Assembly: GCA_910585935.1 (NCBI GenBank)
Contig: CAJUHN010000206.1
Coordinates: forward strand, 1-7,131
Direction: 5' to 3'
Origin: an uncultured Lachnospiraceae bacterium
Lineage (GTDB): Bacteria; Bacillota; Clostridia; Lachnospirales; Lachnospiraceae
Length of the DNA stretch: 7,131 bases
The position numbers and the translations under genes were made by a program. Of the stretch, positions 5,451 to 7,131 are shown piece by piece (the stretch's first letter is position 1; each line of letters starts with the position of its first letter). The notes beneath the pieces were generated by a model. The model was not told where the DNA came from. It saw only the letters and a list, made by a program, of their open reading frames with translations, and did not search any database.

Positions 5451-6351
5451 GTTCAAATTTTTTTACTCTCCCCTTAAAATTTTTATGTCTAAAATCCATT
5501 AAAATACTGAGTCCTGTTTGATTTTGATCTTGATTTATCAATTCAATTACTTCCTCTAACTTTTTTTGATCGGTCAAAAATTCTTCTGCAAACCACAAAA
5601 TTTGGTCATTCTCCTCTGTTTTCAGTATCATCTTAGCAGCTTTTAGAAAAACATCTTTTATATATTCTGTATATTGCTTTTGAGCTTGTTCTGTAAGTTC
5701 TAAAGGATAATATAATCTCGCTAGAGCTAATTCTATCACAAGTTTTTCATTTTCCTGTTCTTTCATATAAGAAAATAATTTATCATATTCTCGAAACGAA
5801 AACTTAGTATGATCAAAACAATAGCGATAGCGATGACCACAGCCATATGTTTGAGTAGAAAGTATACGAGCAGGTGTATTTTCTATCGCTTCTTCAAAAT
5901 ACTCTGGAAAAATTAATTTCGCTTTTCCTTGTTTACTTTCATACCATACCAAAACTTTATTCCGAATCTCTGATAAAATCTCTTTTAAACAAGAGCGAGA
6001 ATTTTCCTTTATTTGAATCCTTAATTCTTCCAATTCCCTGCATCCATTAAAAACGCCTGTCCCGATATCAGAAATAGTACTATATAGATGTATTTTTTTT
6101 AAATGACTACAATTATAAAAAGCATAATTCCCTATCTTTTCTAAAGTTGAAGGTAAAAAAATCTCTGTCACATTTTCTCCAGCAATTCTTGGTAATTCTG
6201 ACTCTTCTTTTTGCATCTGAAAAGAAAAACTATAAGGAAACAGCTCTGTCACAGGATAGCCATCTATTTCTTCTGGAATTTGTATTATATCGCTATATCC
6301 ATAAGAAGCTGATATCTTTACTTTTTGCTTTTGAATTTCATATATAAACAT
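5446..6351 (-). CDS. cytoplasmic BspA-like leucine-rich-repeat protein with helical C-terminal domain, first gene of the operon
   Basis: This 301-residue protein has no signal peptide, membrane segment or wall-sorting motif, unlike the many secreted BspA-type proteins, so it probably acts inside the cell. Residues 1-40 read as a strand-rich lead-in (IIQIPEEIDGYPVTELFPYSF), the usual entry to BspA repeats. Two repeats are clear: LPSTLEKIGNYAFYNCSHL (66-84) and a diverged one around STISDIGTGVFNGCRELEEL (91-110). The rest (about 120-301) is mostly helical and not a repeat. It has an unusual YGCGHRYRYCF (169-179), whose two Cys and one His could bind metal or stabilise a fold. The ATG is preceded by CGGAG with an 8-nt spacer, and the operon promoter lies about 95 nt upstream. 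Its place in the operon with a MoxR ATPase and a VWA protein suggests an adaptor or client. That role is inferred. Confidence 0.82.
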   Translation of the reverse strand: MFIYEIQKQKVKISASYGYSDIIQIPEEIDGYPVTELFPYSFSFQMQKEESELPRIAGENVTEIFLPSTLEKIGNYAFYNCSHLKKIHLYSTISDIGTGVFNGCRELEELRIQIKENSRSCLKEILSEIRNKVLVWYESKQGKAKLIFPEYFEEAIENTPARILSTQTYGCGHRYRYCFDHTKFSFREYDKLFSYMKEQENEKLVIELALARLYYPLELTEQAQKQYTEYIKDVFLKAAKMILKTEENDQILWFAEEFLTDQKKLEEVIELINQDQNQTGLSILMDFRHKNFKGRVKKFEL

Positions 6352-6443
6352 AAAATAATCTCCGAATTATTATAATCTTAAAAGAAAAGAGCAAAAATAT
6401 AGTTTATTTTTTACTACACTTTCTGCCCCTTTCTTTTTGTTTT

Positions 6444-6472
6444 ATTATAGCAAAGTATCCCCTAAAGAACAA
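6444..6472 (-). promoter_or_regulatory. extended -10 promoter of the LRR-VWA-ATPase operon
   Basis: On the minus strand TTGTTC (6467-6472) is separated by 17 nt from a perfect TATAAT (6444-6449), preceded by TG plus one base (TGCTATAAT). The extended -10 offsets a -35 with only three matches. Transcription should begin near 6437 and give a leader of about 86 nt that starts with AAAAGAAAGGGGCA. The folded repeat copy B begins 37 bp upstream of the -35. I see no operator-like palindrome over the start site. Confidence 0.72.
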
Positions 6473-6508
6473 GTATTTATTCTAGTGAGAACATTCATTA
6501 TTAGTTCC

Positions 6509-6653
6509 GCTAAGGAACACTATATTCCAACGAAGCCGCGCTCTCGCTCCGTTCCAGACGTAGCGGTACTAAATTCGCAGCCCCTAACAGGACTGCTCAT
6601 TAACGGGCAAGCGTCTTCCAAGGGGCTTCTTTCGGAATATAGTGTTCCTTAGC
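6509..6653 (-). repeat. dispersed structured repeat copy B (complete, 145 nt, 20-bp perfect inverted ends)
   Basis: The ends are a perfect 20-bp inverted repeat, GCTAAGGAACACTATATTCC (6509-6528) and its complement (6634-6653). The 105-nt interior is about 56% G+C by hand count, far above its flanks. On the minus strand the order is left arm, GAAGCCCCTTGGAAGACG, a hairpin (GCAGTCC...GGGCTGC with one G-U pair), GCGAATTTAGTAC, TACGTCTGGAACGGAGCGAG, then GGCTTC and the right arm. GAAGCC and GGCTTC extend the outer stem after a small internal loop. AAACTAGC flanks the left arm, as at the other copies. Size and terminal inverted repeats resemble a MITE, but conserved inner hairpins fit a structured RNA equally well. 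No target duplication is clear. Confidence 0.75.
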
Positions 6654-6869
6654 TAGTTTATTGGCTCTTCTAAAAACAAGAAGTCTTTTACATCTATTAC
6701 AAATATCTCATTTTAAATACTAATTTATTAATCCACTTAAACTCTGAAATTTATAAAGGTACTTTTTAGCTTTATATTATTCCCAAGTAAAATCCTATTT
6801 TATGGGTATTCTCTAATTTAATTAACAAAGCAAATTAATTAAATAAGTCCGCCTTTGATATAAAGATAT
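6654..6869. other. gene-free AT-rich spacer with small hairpins
   Basis: No supported reading frame is seen on either strand. Two modest stem-loops occur. One is 6782-6806, with CCCA and TAAAAT arms paired to ATTTTA and TGGG around a 3-nt loop and an AG bulge. The other is a 10-bp A/T stem at 6816-6825 with 6835-6844. Neither has the G/C-rich stem plus T tract of a good terminator. Confidence 0.4.
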
Positions 6870-6981
6870 AAACTAGCGCAAACAAGACCTTATTCCAAAA
6901 AAGCCCCTTAGAAGACGTTGACACTTAGCAGTTTTGTAAGAAAAAGCGAATTTAGTATCATTCTGAAACGGAGTGAAAGTG
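6870..6981 (+). repeat. dispersed structured repeat copy C (diverged, 3' arm missing)
   Basis: This copy is in the opposite orientation to copy B and aligns over most of its length. It has AAACTAGCG, then TATTCCAAAAAAGCCCCTTA, GAAGACGTTGAC, TTAGCAGT, GCGAATTTAGTAT and CTGAAACGGAGTGAAAG. The central hairpin seen in B is lost (GTTTTGTAAGAAAAA replaces the paired CC/GG), and no GGCTTC or right arm follows. It therefore appears to be a decayed copy. Together B and C form an imperfect inverted pair about 220 bp apart. Confidence 0.65.
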
Positions 6982-6996
6982 TAACTTCACCTAAAT

Positions 6997-7031
6997 AGTT
7001 TTTTTGTACGGAAACCTACAAAAACTTTTTT
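6997..7031 (+). terminator. terminator-like hairpin with T tract, downstream of repeat copy C
   Basis: An A/T-rich stem joins AGTTTTTTTGTA to TACAAAAACT around GG-AAA-CC with a bulged C and an unequal A/T run, followed by six T (7026-7031). It could end a transcript coming from copy C. The low G+C of the stem and the absence of a gene just upstream keep confidence low. Confidence 0.35.
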
Positions 7032-7046
7032 ATAGTTTATTGCAAC

Positions 7047-7069
7047 ATTCGCTTTTCAAAAAGCAGAAT
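7047..7069. repeat. small hairpin between repeat copies C and D
   Basis: ATTCGCTTTT and AAAAGC-A-GAAT form a 10-bp stem with one bulged A and a tiny loop. The same ATTCGCTTTT is also the reverse complement of AAAAGCGAAT inside copy C (6942-6951), so it could instead pair back to that copy over about 100 nt. Confidence 0.3.
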
Positions 7070-7077
7070 AGCCAATG

Positions 7078-7131
7078 AACCAGCTTAAGGCAAGGAAGTA
7101 TTCCATAAGAAGCCCCTTGGAAGACGTCGGC
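7078..7131 (+). repeat. dispersed structured repeat copy D (start only, cut by the window edge)
   Basis: This copy reads AACCAGC, then CAAGGAAGTATTCC, AAGAAGCCCCTTGGAAGACG and TCGGC at the last base. It is closest to copy A in the arm (AAGGAAGTATT) and to copy B in the core. The rest of the element, including any inverted right arm, lies beyond the window. A complete copy would be expected to end in GGAATACTTCCTTG. Confidence 0.65.

Noticed and set aside
6147..6347. Plus-strand 66-codon frame opposite the LRR gene
   Set aside because: Antisense shadow of a gene with a clear start, ribosome binding site and promoter.
6370..6375. Second TATAAT (minus strand) just before the LRR gene start
   Set aside because: It would start transcription inside the ribosome binding site and has no -35 partner at a proper distance. 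The promoter at 6444-6472 fits better.
6437..6652. Plus-strand 71-codon frame across repeat copy B
   Set aside because: It starts inside the operon promoter region on the opposite strand and runs through the folded repeat. No ribosome binding site or recognisable protein.
6501..6658. TAGTT on both sides of repeat copy B as a target-site duplication
   Set aside because: The words are not directly adjacent to both element ends and are short and AT-rich, so chance is likely.
6473..7131. CRISPR array suggested by several repeats near the right edge
   Set aside because: The copies differ in orientation, length and spacing, and are long folded units rather than short, evenly spaced direct repeats. 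No cas genes are visible.

Overview
The window is very AT-rich, with A/T-biased codons and strong AGGAG/GGAG-type ribosome binding sites. This points to a low-GC Firmicute. A DUF3793-family gene, this type of MoxR/VWA-like gene pair and several copies of a GC-rich dispersed repeat suggest a Clostridia member, probably Lachnospiraceae. The lineage call is inference from gene content and was not checked by a search.

Layout. The left edge (1-61) is the cut-off end of a GC-rich hairpin element. Next come a GNAT acetyltransferase (+, 181-675) and a DUF3793 protein (-, 661-1254) whose 3' ends overlap tail to tail. A 423-nt gene-free stretch (1255-1677) holds the candidate DUF3793 promoter, a solitary fragment of the dispersed repeat, and a good extended -10 promoter with a palindrome for a small XRE-family regulator (+, 1678-2055). 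An AT-rich gap (2056-2387) holds only a possible relic reading frame. A strong bidirectional terminator (2388-2427) separates this half from the next transcription unit.

The centre is one leftward three-gene operon. A TTGTTC/17 nt/TGCTATAAT promoter (6444-6472) drives a BspA-like leucine-rich-repeat protein (5446-6351), a VWA-like protein with an N-terminal degenerate metallopeptidase-like domain (4097-5419) and a MoxR-type AAA+ ATPase (2438-3931), ending at the terminator. MoxR ATPases working with VWA-domain partners are known as protein-remodelling machines (RavA-ViaA, NorQ-NorD and CbbQ-CbbO are named examples). The VWA protein usually links the ATPase to a client through its metal-ion-dependent adhesion site (MIDAS). 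Here a third, cytoplasmic leucine-rich-repeat protein is the first gene, so it is a good candidate adaptor or client. This operon is the most likely little-described system in the window.

The right end (6473-7131) has no convincing gene. It carries a complete 145-nt, strongly folded, GC-rich repeat (copy B, - orientation), a degraded copy (C, +) and the start of another (D, +, cut by the window edge). With the fragment at 1449-1491 (copy A) these share a core, AAGAAGCCCCTTGGAAGACG, and a left flank, AAACTAGC. They form a dispersed structured-repeat family whose function I cannot name.
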